Virus record (IMG/VR): IMGVR_UViG_3300033998_000247
Location: 1-28,986 of that record
Strand: one strand, 5' to 3'
Length of the DNA: 28,986 nt
DNA from: a virus
Shown: piece by piece, positions 10,901 through 18,576 of the stretch
Layout: each line of letters opens with the position of its first letter
Position numbering within the stretch: the stretch's first letter is position 1
Program-made: the position numbers and the translations under genes
Notes under the pieces: model-generated
What the model saw: only the letters and a program-made list of their open reading frames with translations
What the model was told of the DNA's origin: nothing
The model's database searches: none

Positions 10901-13900
10901 GTATTTTTTGAACATCATTAACTATTTTATTAATACCCTGACGGTAAATATCGGTAATTTCGGGTACTTGCCCAGGGATTATATCTTCTAATTCCTTTAG
11001 TACATTAAGTGTTTGAGAAATTGCATCCGGCAGACCAAGATAAGAATTTCTCAGCCTCTCAATTTCTTGTGCTATTGTATTCAAAACATTTTGGGCTTGC
11101 TTTTTAGCTTCTTCTCCCGATGCTTTTACTTCCTGTTGAATATTACCAGCCCAATTCGTCAAAGCACTACTTGGTATAACGCCATACTTGGCAAAAAGAT
11201 TCATTCTTGCCTGTATTTCACTAGACGGTATACCAGCCCCCACATACCTTTTCAAGAAGCCGACAAGATCTCCACCAGCCGCCGCAAGGTCTTGCTGTAT
11301 CCTAATGGCCGTTACTTCAGCATTAATTCTCGGATCTTTCAGTAGAGATATTGCTTGCTCTCTAGTCTTAACTTCCGTAACACCATACTGAGCGGCAACC
11401 TGCCTTAAAATATCCCAATTCCGTTTTACATTCAAATTTATCTGCCCAAGACCTATACTGCTACCATGATCTCCAACCGCCTCTGGTCTGAAACCACTTT
11501 CCCTTTCTACAGTTGCCAGCAAAACACCAAGAGGGACATTATACTTCCTAGCCGCCTCCTCAAGTATTCCTCTAACATCACTAGTATCACCAAAAGGAAC
11601 AAGATGCTTATAATTCCCTTCAGTAGTCCCTCCAGATTCAGCCTGAACACGGAAGTCGCCATATCCAAGTCCACCACTGGTGGCCTTCTCTATAGCTCCA
11701 GTCAGTCTATCAGTAGCTTCTGTTAGTTTATCCTGGGATTGAATAAGTTTATCGCTCTGTTCTATAAGGGGGTCAGTAACAGCCTTTTTCATTTGTGCCC
11801 CAAGCTCTCCTAACCTAGCCTCTTCTATCGCCTGAGCGAGCTTCTCCTGGTCATCACCATACAAAGCAATGCTTTCCTCAAGACTAATATATGTATTCCA
11901 TAATTTTTCTATATTGCTGGATATGCGTGATTGTAAAAAGGACGTATAATCCCAACCCCTGCCGAAAACCTGAGTACCAACAGAGGCCAATCTCTGGTCT
12001 ACAGCAGGGCTTACAGAAATAACCCTCAATTCAGATATAGCCTGTTTTACCAGCTTAATCCTATTCTGTATACTCTCCCAAACACCAGCGTATTTTGTTC
12101 CGCTCAATACCAGTTGTAACTGGGCCTGTTGAATCTCCATCAAAGTAGTAACATACTCCAAAGACGAACGTTGAAGAGATGATTGTAACGCTTCCAACCT
12201 CTCAACATTGCTGACGAGAGTCTCGTATTCCTTAAACCGCTCCTCAGAATAGCCAGCTTTTCTTATATCTTCTAAACTCTTCTGGCCACTTAAAACTTGA
12301 TCATAAAGTGCCGCTTCATCTTTAAAGGCATTACGGTAATTTTCAAGGATCTTTCTATTTTCTTCTAACTGGGTATTGACATAGCCAATCCTCTCCTGGA
12401 TACTCTCATAAGATTCAATGGCTTTACTCTGGAGCTGGCTCATCAAACCAGTTACCGTGCTAACATATTCCATTGAAATGCCAAGATCCATGTAGCTGTT
12501 ACGAACAGCGTCAACAACTGTCTTAAGATTATTAAATTCCTCCGAAATTCTACTTACAGCTTTATTTATATTTGTTTCAATTCTAGTTATATCCTCTGGG
12601 GGAGCAGGGGAAACTCTAGCCGCAACCTTACCCTCTTCACCTTTCTCTCCCACAACCTGACCACCACCAAATCTCTGCCATTGCTCACGCCACTTTTCAA
12701 AATCCCTCTCCTGGGCAAGGCTCGTCATCCCATAAGAAGGATGATAGAACCTGATGGCCTTCAAACGCCTCTCCATTTCCTCAAATTCTCCCTGGGCCTC
12801 CTGTTTTTCTTGTAGTTCAACAAGTCGTGCTTCTTCCTCCCTAGTTAAAGTACCTTCAATTTGCTTATTAATCAGCTCCTCAAGAAGTAACTCTTCGCCT
12901 CTTGTAAGCCCCCGTTGAGCCCCTTCTTCTCTTAGAGTCCAATATCTTTCATAGGTTTCTCTTAATTCACTTTCGGTAAGTGCGCCAAATTCTTTCTTGG
13001 CTATTGGTTCATAAGCTTTATCAACCTGCCACTCTCTAAACTTTTTGCCTATCGCTTCAATGCCACTATAAACGGCACTAAATGCCACAGAAAGAAGGAG
13101 AATCTCAGGTATAGTAGCAAGTAAGCCCCTAATAGAAACTTTGAGGGCGTCTATCATTGTCCTAATACCCATCAAAGCTTGAGCTGTCCTATTAAAGACA
13201 GTCGGTAAAATCACCATAGTCTTGCCCAGTTTATCAAACGCTTCCTGTAAAGCTTGCACGGTTTTGGGAAATTCTATAAATCTACGATCTTTGGCTATTT
13301 GTTCTCTAAACTCCCTTATAGCATCTATATAGGGCAAGCCATAAGGCTGTTTTGCGGCAGGCACACCTGGAACAATAATTGTGGGTTCTTTTACTGTAGC
13401 CTTTATGCTTTCCAGTTTTTCGGTCGCTAAATCTATAGAAGTTTTGGGCTCGACTCTTAAAGCTTCGAGAATTTTAGTAGCCCGCTCTATATTAGTCAGT
13501 TCCCAATTATCACGAATTCTCTCAAGGCGAGCGGCTACTTCAGCAGTTATATCTGGACGATAACCAGCCTTGGGAGATACAACAACTTGTGGCAATTCTT
13601 CTTTTGCGCCCCTAGGTGTAGGCACATGGGGCACCACAATAGAAGGCTCTACTGTAGGCGAACGCCTGATAATTAGCGATTCTTCAGCAGATACTCCTTT
13701 GGGTAAGATAGGTATTCCCTCAATATACCTGTAATTTGAAGATAAAAGAGGTATCCTTCCAGAAGCTATATTTTCTAGCTTCTTGGTCGCTTGTTCTATA
13801 GCAGATAATTTCTTCAGTTCTTCGAGTTTTTCAGTAACCTCTTCTATAGTATTAGTAGTTTTACGAGCATCTAATAAAACGCCCTGCCCCAAATATACAA

Positions 13901-16469
13901 AACCAAATCTTAACTCTTCTCCGCGTCTACCCATAAGGGCTGGAGCAACATTAATAACTGGCCCACTAACCTCTCTTGCTAACCATCTTTCCCTGTCCTC
14001 ACGTAACTTGGCCGCCTTTTCTAATCTCTCGGTAGCACGCTCAACAGCATTCATGGGCAACCTCTCGTCCTGCCTGCCAGAAGCACGACGAGTAAGCGGA
14101 ACGCCCTCTCCCATATAAATATTTCTACCCGCAGGAACGTTCTGCCTACTAACTACAGCCTGCTGACTGGCTAATGCTTCCGTAGCAGATCTAATCGCCG
14201 CTTCTTCAGCCTTAAACTTCTCTATTAAAGCATCAACATTTCTACCAATAATATTAAACGCTTTCTGGCTCTCAATGGCCTGTAAGTTAATAGCTTCTGG
14301 AATAGAAGAAATCCCCTTCTCCAGATCTCTCAAAGACTTGGCAATAACACCCATGCCTTCATAGAACTTATAGGCCATCCTGGTAACAATAGCACTAACA
14401 AATCCCAGGAGGGCATTAAAGCCTCCAGGAATAGTGTTAATAGCATTAAGCAAAGCATTAATGGGCCTCAAAAGCATAGCGAAGAAATCAGCCAAGCCAC
14501 TGGTCTCGATTTTAGAAACCAGAACCGTATACTCAGCCCCCAACTGGCGCACTTGCCCCTGCAGGCTGGCCAAAACCTGCTTCTCCTGGTATGCGGCCTC
14601 ACCAGCACTCTTCAAAGAAGCATTATGGTAATCAAGTATCAAATTAAGAGATTGCACAAGTCCTCTAAACAAACTACCCTGCCTATAGCTGGCCCATGTA
14701 TTACTAATATATTGCTGTACTCCTTGTGGGAGCTCTTTCCACTTCTGGCTCAAGTCCACAATAACATCAAACATATTGCGGAGTTCGCCATTCACTTTAT
14801 AGACAGAAATTCCCACACTTTCCAGAGCCCGAATAGTCTCAGCATCACCATAATGTTCACTAATAAACTTAATGAAGTTACCTACCTCTGAGCCACCTAG
14901 ACCAGTAGCTGTACCAACAGTTTCAATCAAAATACTTAATTCTCTGGCTGACACCCCAACACCCTTAGCCGAGGCCGCAGTCCGTGAAAATGCCTCTCCC
15001 AGCTCCTTAAAATCAACAGTACCACGCCTGGCAAGAGCGGCCCACTGATCCATAAGCTGGTAAGCCTCAGCCATATTCATGTTATACTGCCGAATTGCCG
15101 AAATAATCAGCTCGGCAGACTCTTTATACTCAAGACCACTGATGTTAAAAGCACGCAAGGCCAGCTCAGTAGCCTTAATAGCCTCTTCCTCATCATTAAA
15201 AACTTTGGTAAATTGGTAGGCAATATTGACCGCCTCATCCATAGGGGCCATGTGTGCGGTACTAAGTTGTTCCACGTTCCTCACTATCTTCTCGAAATCA
15301 AGACCATCAGCAACAATTTGTAGATAAATAAACCTCTCGGACAACTCCCTAACATAACCAATGGCATCCCTAATGCCATTAATGAACATATAAACACCAG
15401 CAGTAGCAATGGCCCAAACTCCCATGCGATAAAACATTGTGCGGAATAAATCACTCAAACTTCTCTCAAAATTCAAAGTAACTCTACCAGCACGGTCAGC
15501 AAGAACAGCAAACTGCCCCAACCTATTGCCGTAATCATCATAAACCTGTATTGTATCGTACATACTGGTTCCTAACTGCTTTGCCGTTTGAGCCAAAGCT
15601 TTTATTCTATTCTGGATAGCAACTAACTGATCTGTCTTAAAATGCTTTTGAAAATCAAAAGGTTCAAAGGGAACCTCAGCATAATCAGCGATTTGCCGAG
15701 CTATGCTGGCACGCCTCATTCTGTAACTAACCTGCTGGGATCTAACATTAACAGGCGTCATGTAGCCATAAGTATCAAGATAAAATGGTTCCTGTGGCAT
15801 ACCATAAATAGCAAACCAGTCGGCAGGAGTAAGATCCTTCATTGTAAGAGGAAAAGATTGTTTAGTCCCTGCCGCTCCCCTAGCGGCTCTATTGACAGCT
15901 CTATTGACTACTTTATCAACGTCTTTTCTGAGCCTATCAAAACCACCTGTTGCATTATTAATCAGATTAGTTGTATCTCTCAGTACATTATTTAAAGTTC
16001 TAGCAGAATCTGTAACTGCATTCAAATTCTTAACGCCGCGCTGTCCAAGATCATCCAATAACTTACTTTGCCGTTCAATAGAACGGGACACCTTAGCCAG
16101 CATTTCATTATAACTTCTCCAGGTATTCTTATCGCCAAAAGAGACAGGAATAGCCAGGGGGCTTCTCCCTACTCTCCTGGTGACGTTTTCGATATGCCTT
16201 TCAAGCTCAGAAATGGTTGCTTGGGGAGAAAAACCGACATGGGCCTGCACATTAAGTTGTTCACCAATGGAAGCCACTTGGGACTTAACAGCCTGCAATT
16301 CTCCATCAGCCACTTTTACCCGAACAGTAGCCTGGAGATTGAGAGTCTGTAGCTTCCGCTGGAAATTTTCAAGGGCAAGAATAATCCCCTGGAAACTACG
16401 CTCTAGATTTTCTACATCTGCAATTGCCTGTACTACATAATTAGTTCTATATTCAGCCACAGGAACCAC
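7950..16469 (-). CDS. Tail tape measure protein with lytic transglycosylase and stalk domains
   Basis: This is the largest gene, 2839 residues, sited between the small pre-tape genes and the Dit genes. Residues about 355-610 match the TP901-type tape measure core (VGNFIKFISE, GSLFRGLVQSLN). Residues about 755-1070 hold repeated short motifs of the form IE.ATEKLE alternating with PTIIVPGVP-like segments. A hydrophobic stretch lies near 1110-1140. Residues about 1630-1745 form an SLT lytic transglycosylase domain with the catalytic-type ERESGF and IGLGQIN motifs, for local peptidoglycan cleavage during DNA entry. Long coiled-coil regions follow. Residues about 2488-2568 are two copper-amine-oxidase-N-like stalk repeats (REVAQALGYNVEWN). 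A Ser/Thr-rich linker follows at about 2620-2675, and the C-terminus has the HRDEMVLPPLL motif common in tape measures. By the usual 1.5 angstroms per residue, the tail would be very long, roughly 0.4 micrometres or less. Start is GTG 16469 or GTG 16460. Confidence 0.95.
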   Translation of the reverse strand: MVPVAEYRTNYVVQAIADVENLERSFQGIILALENFQRKLQTLNLQATVRVKVADGELQAVKSQVASIGEQLNVQAHVGFSPQATISELERHIENVTRRVGRSPLAIPVSFGDKNTWRSYNEMLAKVSRSIERQSKLLDDLGQRGVKNLNAVTDSARTLNNVLRDTTNLINNATGGFDRLRKDVDKVVNRAVNRAARGAAGTKQSFPLTMKDLTPADWFAIYGMPQEPFYLDTYGYMTPVNVRSQQVSYRMRRASIARQIADYAEVPFEPFDFQKHFKTDQLVAIQNRIKALAQTAKQLGTSMYDTIQVYDDYGNRLGQFAVLADRAGRVTLNFERSLSDLFRTMFYRMGVWAIATAGVYMFINGIRDAIGYVRELSERFIYLQIVADGLDFEKIVRNVEQLSTAHMAPMDEAVNIAYQFTKVFNDEEEAIKATELALRAFNISGLEYKESAELIISAIRQYNMNMAEAYQLMDQWAALARRGTVDFKELGEAFSRTAASAKGVGVSARELSILIETVGTATGLGGSEVGNFIKFISEHYGDAETIRALESVGISVYKVNGELRNMFDVIVDLSQKWKELPQGVQQYISNTWASYRQGSLFRGLVQSLNLILDYHNASLKSAGEAAYQEKQVLASLQGQVRQLGAEYTVLVSKIETSGLADFFAMLLRPINALLNAINTIPGGFNALLGFVSAIVTRMAYKFYEGMGVIAKSLRDLEKGISSIPEAINLQAIESQKAFNIIGRNVDALIEKFKAEEAAIRSATEALASQQAVVSRQNVPAGRNIYMGEGVPLTRRASGRQDERLPMNAVERATERLEKAAKLREDRERWLAREVSGPVINVAPALMGRRGEELRFGFVYLGQGVLLDARKTTNTIEEVTEKLEELKKLSAIEQATKKLENIASGRIPLLSSNYRYIEGIPILPKGVSAEESLIIRRSPTVEPSIVVPHVPTPRGAKEELPQVVVSPKAGYRPDITAEVAARLERIRDNWELTNIERATKILEALRVEPKTSIDLATEKLESIKATVKEPTIIVPGVPAAKQPYGLPYIDAIREFREQIAKDRRFIEFPKTVQALQEAFDKLGKTMVILPTVFNRTAQALMGIRTMIDALKVSIRGLLATIPEILLLSVAFSAVYSGIEAIGKKFREWQVDKAYEPIAKKEFGALTESELRETYERYWTLREEGAQRGLTRGEELLLEELINKQIEGTLTREEEARLVELQEKQEAQGEFEEMERRLKAIRFYHPSYGMTSLAQERDFEKWREQWQRFGGGQVVGEKGEEGKVAARVSPAPPEDITRIETNINKAVSRISEEFNNLKTVVDAVRNSYMDLGISMEYVSTVTGLMSQLQSKAIESYESIQERIGYVNTQLEENRKILENYRNAFKDEAALYDQVLSGQKSLEDIRKAGYSEERFKEYETLVSNVERLEALQSSLQRSSLEYVTTLMEIQQAQLQLVLSGTKYAGVWESIQNRIKLVKQAISELRVISVSPAVDQRLASVGTQVFGRGWDYTSFLQSRISSNIEKLWNTYISLEESIALYGDDQEKLAQAIEEARLGELGAQMKKAVTDPLIEQSDKLIQSQDKLTEATDRLTGAIEKATSGGLGYGDFRVQAESGGTTEGNYKHLVPFGDTSDVRGILEEAARKYNVPLGVLLATVERESGFRPEAVGDHGSSIGLGQINLNVKRNWDILRQVAAQYGVTEVKTREQAISLLKDPRINAEVTAIRIQQDLAAAGGDLVGFLKRYVGAGIPSSEIQARMNLFAKYGVIPSSALTNWAGNIQQEVKASGEEAKKQAQNVLNTIAQEIERLRNSYLGLPDAISQTLNVLKELEDIIPGQVPEITDIYRQGINKIVNDVQKIPALLNNQLINAIRKLANVYYEAAKKQIFEEFSERRRVSIRLAQINENLARKRSEELKDVIDQLIKLAYEVPASQLGDLIKQIAQLNKEYYALRKEEAWRDLFRQIGVQLTMSGLTGMPPNWAGIGSSILEMLQNLMLEFPQYASGLLRYIPQVQAFIDEVRYNSTIQLNELLNYLSRLGQAEYGSTVYNKLIENIKTTYEALYTLEEKVSDLRQVFETMAPEAPYAYRHLFDAEVRNFGRSLYVLGEQLRQANEKFQEIAPLSLEYFVALNDIVELHTKENELLSQRVDLTKKYFELTAEGLEEFVRTAGEVEEYRRLMLQAQIGRAVNLLQSGGYSGEDEYYALLDEIVSLEKQWLGLINERKDALAESFKLGIISLDEYLDRLEELDNKTYEARSSILEFHNNLTSGLRSAFARGLSDAFSGSMSYQEDFLANIKQSVGGLLAEAISDAIFEATGIGKQIDDLIASVTRSVFTGGQIDVAGFRSNLQGIIDILASYLPAYKDLLGGILETLKDQVFNAPSGFKIEPYVYEYMKGRGPEEIPGLRLPGEAGEGQVYPPLPPMPGTGEVSAGEAPAPPESPLQNIISNISVGLDGVNTVLSEHGTKFDKMISLLEAILGLLQVQVTVATIGYGQYVLQDGKSYMWSRELGRILGVSVDWDRVTSEVIIGGRRFKPAWVDEEGKSYVAIREVAQALGYNVEWNKKTHEITIKGNANLEQISRLTGVSVDNLRGLYNLNVSQLQTQHDVLNAILGIPNSLSQILQSSSYRSTVGSSYTSSLPTTSQPSAGTSSSATGGSTNKSSATTSVEYTTPNTTDSLFSKITKAISTNQYAAYIERTFPGGLIAYVNDLLRRAAEGKEPNIVERVQKELKKIGVAHRGGISEFEQLAILHRDEMVLPPLLTSRFIDFLARTDKIFAGQNTATPSSGNYNYFEVNLTIEGGANIDRATLNLIEEKISEGVAKALRQQERASRLTRLRHAGISY

Positions 16470-16488
16470 ACCACCTTACGCTATGATA

Positions 16489-16827
16489 TTACACCTCCCT
16501 GGGCCACAAATGTTTGCCGCAACCGCCCAGGCGGTTAACTGCCATTGCTTTTAAAATTATAAGTAGACTACCCAATTGCACAGCAGGACTAATTCCGTAT
16601 TGTTTACAAAGAGAACTCAATACTTTACTAACACCAGCACCTTCAAGCAAGGGGCGATAATCAAAAGCTCCGCACTCCTGATTATAAACAATAAGCAATT
16701 CTTCTGTAGTCGCACGACACAATGCTAAATCCAGGAGATCCATCGAATCAACTTCTGCTTCACCGCAGACATCGGCTAAAACATCAAGCCGCTCCATTGG
16801 AGCCATCGGCCTTAAGAATAACGACAT
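16489..16827 (-). CDS. Small helical protein before the tape measure gene
   Basis: I choose ATG 16827, which follows the previous stop directly (TAA-A-ATG) and has a GGGCGGGG SD-like run. An earlier in-frame start at 16857 overlaps the previous gene. The 112-residue product is predicted helical with many leucines (MDLLDLALCRATTEELL, LGSLLIILKAMAV) and ends CGKHLWPREV. I do not recognise the family. Its place right before the tape measure is where tail assembly chaperones sit, and its helical pattern resembles the next gene upstream, so a chaperone-like role is possible. Confidence 0.6.
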   Translation of the reverse strand: MSLFLRPMAPMERLDVLADVCGEAEVDSMDLLDLALCRATTEELLIVYNQECGAFDYRPLLEGAGVSKVLSSLCKQYGISPAVQLGSLLIILKAMAVNRLGGCGKHLWPREV

Positions 16828-16828
16828 T

Positions 16829-17203
16829 TTACAACCCCGCCCTTCTTGCAGATTCAATCATTGACTTTACCAAAATTACAATGCCCAAAAAACGTTGACG
16901 ATCATCCGTACACTGTTCCATCAGAAAATCGCCCAATTTATTAGCGTAGTAAAGACAATCATTATATAACTCCCAGTTAATCTCAGCTTTTTCGTCATCG
17001 TATAATAACTGTACCAAATTTAAAGTAACTGCCGTATCAAGAAGTAGATCGGTATTAAAATCATAGTGATTACAAAAATCGGCAATCTTCTCTATAGCCT
17101 CCCCATCTATACCTGGTGTCAAAACATCCATAGGTTCTCTCACAAAAACCATCCCCCAATCTCTAACTAACAAAACTTCTTTCCAACTCCCATATATCCT
17201 CAT
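16829..17203 (-). CDS. Small helical protein, function unknown
   Basis: The start is set at ATG 17203, with AAGG six bases upstream. This overlaps the 3' end of the SpeD-like gene by about 40 bases. ATG 17152, just after that gene's stop, is the alternative, while a TTG at 17224 seems less likely. The roughly 124-residue product has an acidic helical core (DFNTDLLLDTAVTLNLVQLL, LGIVILVKSMIES). The order of helices and the LGxxxxLKxM-like end resemble the following gene, so the two may be distant paralogues. Tight coupling with SpeD and the tape measure suggests one transcript. Confidence 0.6.
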   Translation of the reverse strand: MRIYGSWKEVLLVRDWGMVFVREPMDVLTPGIDGEAIEKIADFCNHYDFNTDLLLDTAVTLNLVQLLYDDEKAEINWELYNDCLYYANKLGDFLMEQCTDDRQRFLGIVILVKSMIESARRAGL

Positions 17204-17519
17204 TCCCAGCCTTGAAGTAATCAACTAAGTGGAAAAATGCCTTCATCGCGGCTTCCCTATCACCACAGGTATATAAATCAATCGAAACAAAGTTATGCTC
17301 TGGCCAAGTATGAATAGAAAGATGAGATTCTTTAAGTGGAACAACGCATACCAAACACGAAGCACCAGTATTATCACCATCCACAAGAGACACCGCAAAG
17401 TCGCCAATTGGAGTCATCCTTGCCATTTCAACAGTCTTATATGCAATTTCTTTTAATTCATCTGCTTCGCTAATGTTCTTAGAACACATACTCAAGTCAG
17501 CAATAAAATGCCAGCCTAT
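17163..17519 (-). CDS. speD: SpeD-type pyruvoyl-dependent decarboxylase (S-adenosylmethionine decarboxylase family)
   Basis: Family members cleave themselves at an internal serine to make a pyruvoyl cofactor and decarboxylate S-adenosylmethionine for spermidine synthesis; some relatives act on arginine or ornithine instead. The signature KESHLSIHTWPEH and the following SIDLYTCGD are clear. Counted from the ATA start, the self-cleavage serine is Ser65, with His70 and Cys85 matching the processing and catalytic residues of class-1 bacterial enzymes. The conserved first strand, GWHFIADL followed by a Cys, is encoded only upstream of the first usual start codon (TTG 17495). The frame has no ATG, GTG or TTG there, only ATA 17519, which overlaps the previous TAA stop and has GGGGAG nine bases before it. 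From ATA the product is 118 residues, normal for the family. It sits inside the tail gene cluster; no spermidine synthase is nearby. Substrate cannot be fixed from sequence. Confidence 0.85.
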   Translation of the reverse strand: MGWHFIADLSMCSKNISEADELKEIAYKTVEMARMTPIGDFAVSLVDGDNTGASCLVCVVPLKESHLSIHTWPEHNFVSIDLYTCGDREAAMKAFFHLVDYFKAGNEDIWELERSFVS

Positions 17520-17908
17520 TACCCTTCTCTCCCCAAGTCAACCGCCCCCTTCGGTTTGCTCCTATCAATTACAATAACCTCTTCAGCCTTAAAAGCACTT
17601 ACCATATTAGTAGTACCCTTCATTTTTTCTCGATAATTCTTTTCCCTACGTTCGTTGTACTCCTTAGTTACAACCTCAAACCATTCTTCAAGCAACTTGT
17701 CGTCCTCTATTACCCAATCTGGTGGTGCATCTACACTTTCATAAACATTGTCATACATTATGGAGTAATAACTAAGAACCAGTTTATTTATATCCCACTC
17801 TGAAGGACAACCAGGGAAGATGGGACAACGGGTAGCTTTAGCTACACGCCATTTTAATTTCCAAAGCCTACCCGCTTCCCCTTCGCCTTTCGCTATTCTT
17901 CTGAGGTT
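17519..17908 (-). CDS. Possible tail assembly chaperone extension (open frame with no usual start in its first 50 codons)
   Basis: The first ATG (17758) would give a 79-residue protein but has no SD. The frame is open and protein-like well upstream of it, back to a TGA at 17911-17909. It reads GRLWKLKWRVAKATR, then CPIFPGCPSEWDIN, then YDNVYESVDAPPDWVIEDD. That upstream part keeps tryptophans, prolines and charged residues in a real-looking pattern, and no ATG, GTG or TTG occurs in it. The frame is -1 relative to the preceding 223-residue gene, the layout of gpG/gpGT-type chaperones. However, the only overlap with that gene (17893-17908) has no good slippery heptamer. ATA 17896, overlapping the preceding TAG stop, is the other possible entry. 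The function is inferred from position before the tape measure. Confidence 0.5.
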   Translation of the reverse strand, partial: NLRRIAKGEGEAGRLWKLKWRVAKATRCPIFPGCPSEWDINKLVLSYYSIMYDNVYESVDAPPDWVIEDDKLLEEWFEVVTKEYNERREKNYREKMKGTTNMVSAFKAEEVIVIDRSKPKGAVDLGREG

Positions 17909-18564
17909 TCACCAGTCCCTCCCCCCAGATCTGTCTCATTTATCTGGGGGGAGGAACCAAGCGTCTCCTCATCTAAACCACTCAAGAAGGCCAAGAAATT
18001 ATAGGCAATAACGCTCACTTCTCTTTGTCTACGCTCATTACGGAAATCATCAAAGGACTTCCATAACCTCTCCCCAGTTTCGGCATTATAAGCACAGCGA
18101 TATAGTAAATAGCCAAGTCTTTCCTGTTCAGCTTTACTTTCGGCTGTATTGGCTAAATAAAATCTCTTCTTCTGCCTAAGCTCATCTATCTTGTTATAAA
18201 CTTCAGTCATTTTCTTTGTATATTCATTTTTAGCCTTTTCTGTCTGCATCTTTGAAGCAAGTGTAGCTAGACTCTTGGCTTCTTTTTCCATTTCAGCAAT
18301 CTTTCTCTCGTGTTCTTCAGTCCAAATTCCTTTTTTATTAAGCAACTCAAGCATTTCTTCTTGGGTCATTAAACCATCAAGCATTGCTTCATTAAGATAC
18401 TTACTGTAGTAATAGTCTGCCTTTCTACTATCTTCAATACTGGGAAATACTACTTTAACCAGCCCAAATCCCTCAACTTCAAAGATTCTCGAACCACTTA
18501 TAGTTTCTTCAAGAGCCTCTTTTAGCTTTTTTTCTTCCTTTTCAGTTAGCTTTTTATTCGCCAT
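17893..18564 (-). CDS. Probable tail assembly chaperone
   Basis: ATG 18564 has GGAGG seven bases upstream and is preferred over GTG 18570, which is too close to the SD. The product is about 223 residues, charged and mostly helical: a basic/acidic N-terminus, a short beta part (FEVEGFGLVKVVFPSIED), then RKADYYYSKYLNEAMLDGLM with a GIWTEEHERKIAEMEKE coiled coil, and a C-terminal FDDFRNERRQREVSVIAYNFL helix. It follows the tail tube by one gene and precedes the tape measure by four small genes. The 'K.F.PS..D.rkA...Y...Y.eA...Gl.t..E' layout resembles chaperone-like proteins of other large phages, from memory. The last codons form a strong hairpin (17914-17958), and a second frame continues past its stop. 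Role is moderately supported. Confidence 0.55.
   Translation of the reverse strand: MANKKLTEKEEKKLKEALEETISGSRIFEVEGFGLVKVVFPSIEDSRKADYYYSKYLNEAMLDGLMTQEEMLELLNKKGIWTEEHERKIAEMEKEAKSLATLASKMQTEKAKNEYTKKMTEVYNKIDELRQKKRFYLANTAESKAEQERLGYLLYRCAYNAETGERLWKSFDDFRNERRQREVSVIAYNFLAFLSGLDEETLGSSPQINETDLGGGTGETSEE
17914..17958 (-). other. 17-bp hairpin at the 3' end of the chaperone gene
   Basis: On the minus strand, 17958-17942 (GGTTCCTCCCCCCAGAT) pairs with 17930-17914 over 17 continuous pairs, two of them G-U, leaving an 11-base loop. It lies inside codons for a Gly/Ser/Pro/Thr-rich tail. No T run follows, so it is not a standard terminator. It contains GGGGGGA in frame, but a -1 slip there meets TGA after four codons. 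Confidence 0.7.
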
Positions 18565-18576
18565 CTCCACCCCTCC

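Noticed and set aside
17909-17930. GGGGGGA as a -1 slippery site making a chaperone fusion
   Set aside because: It is in phase and looks ideal, but the -1 frame meets TGA at 17911-17909 after four codons, so it cannot reach the following frame.
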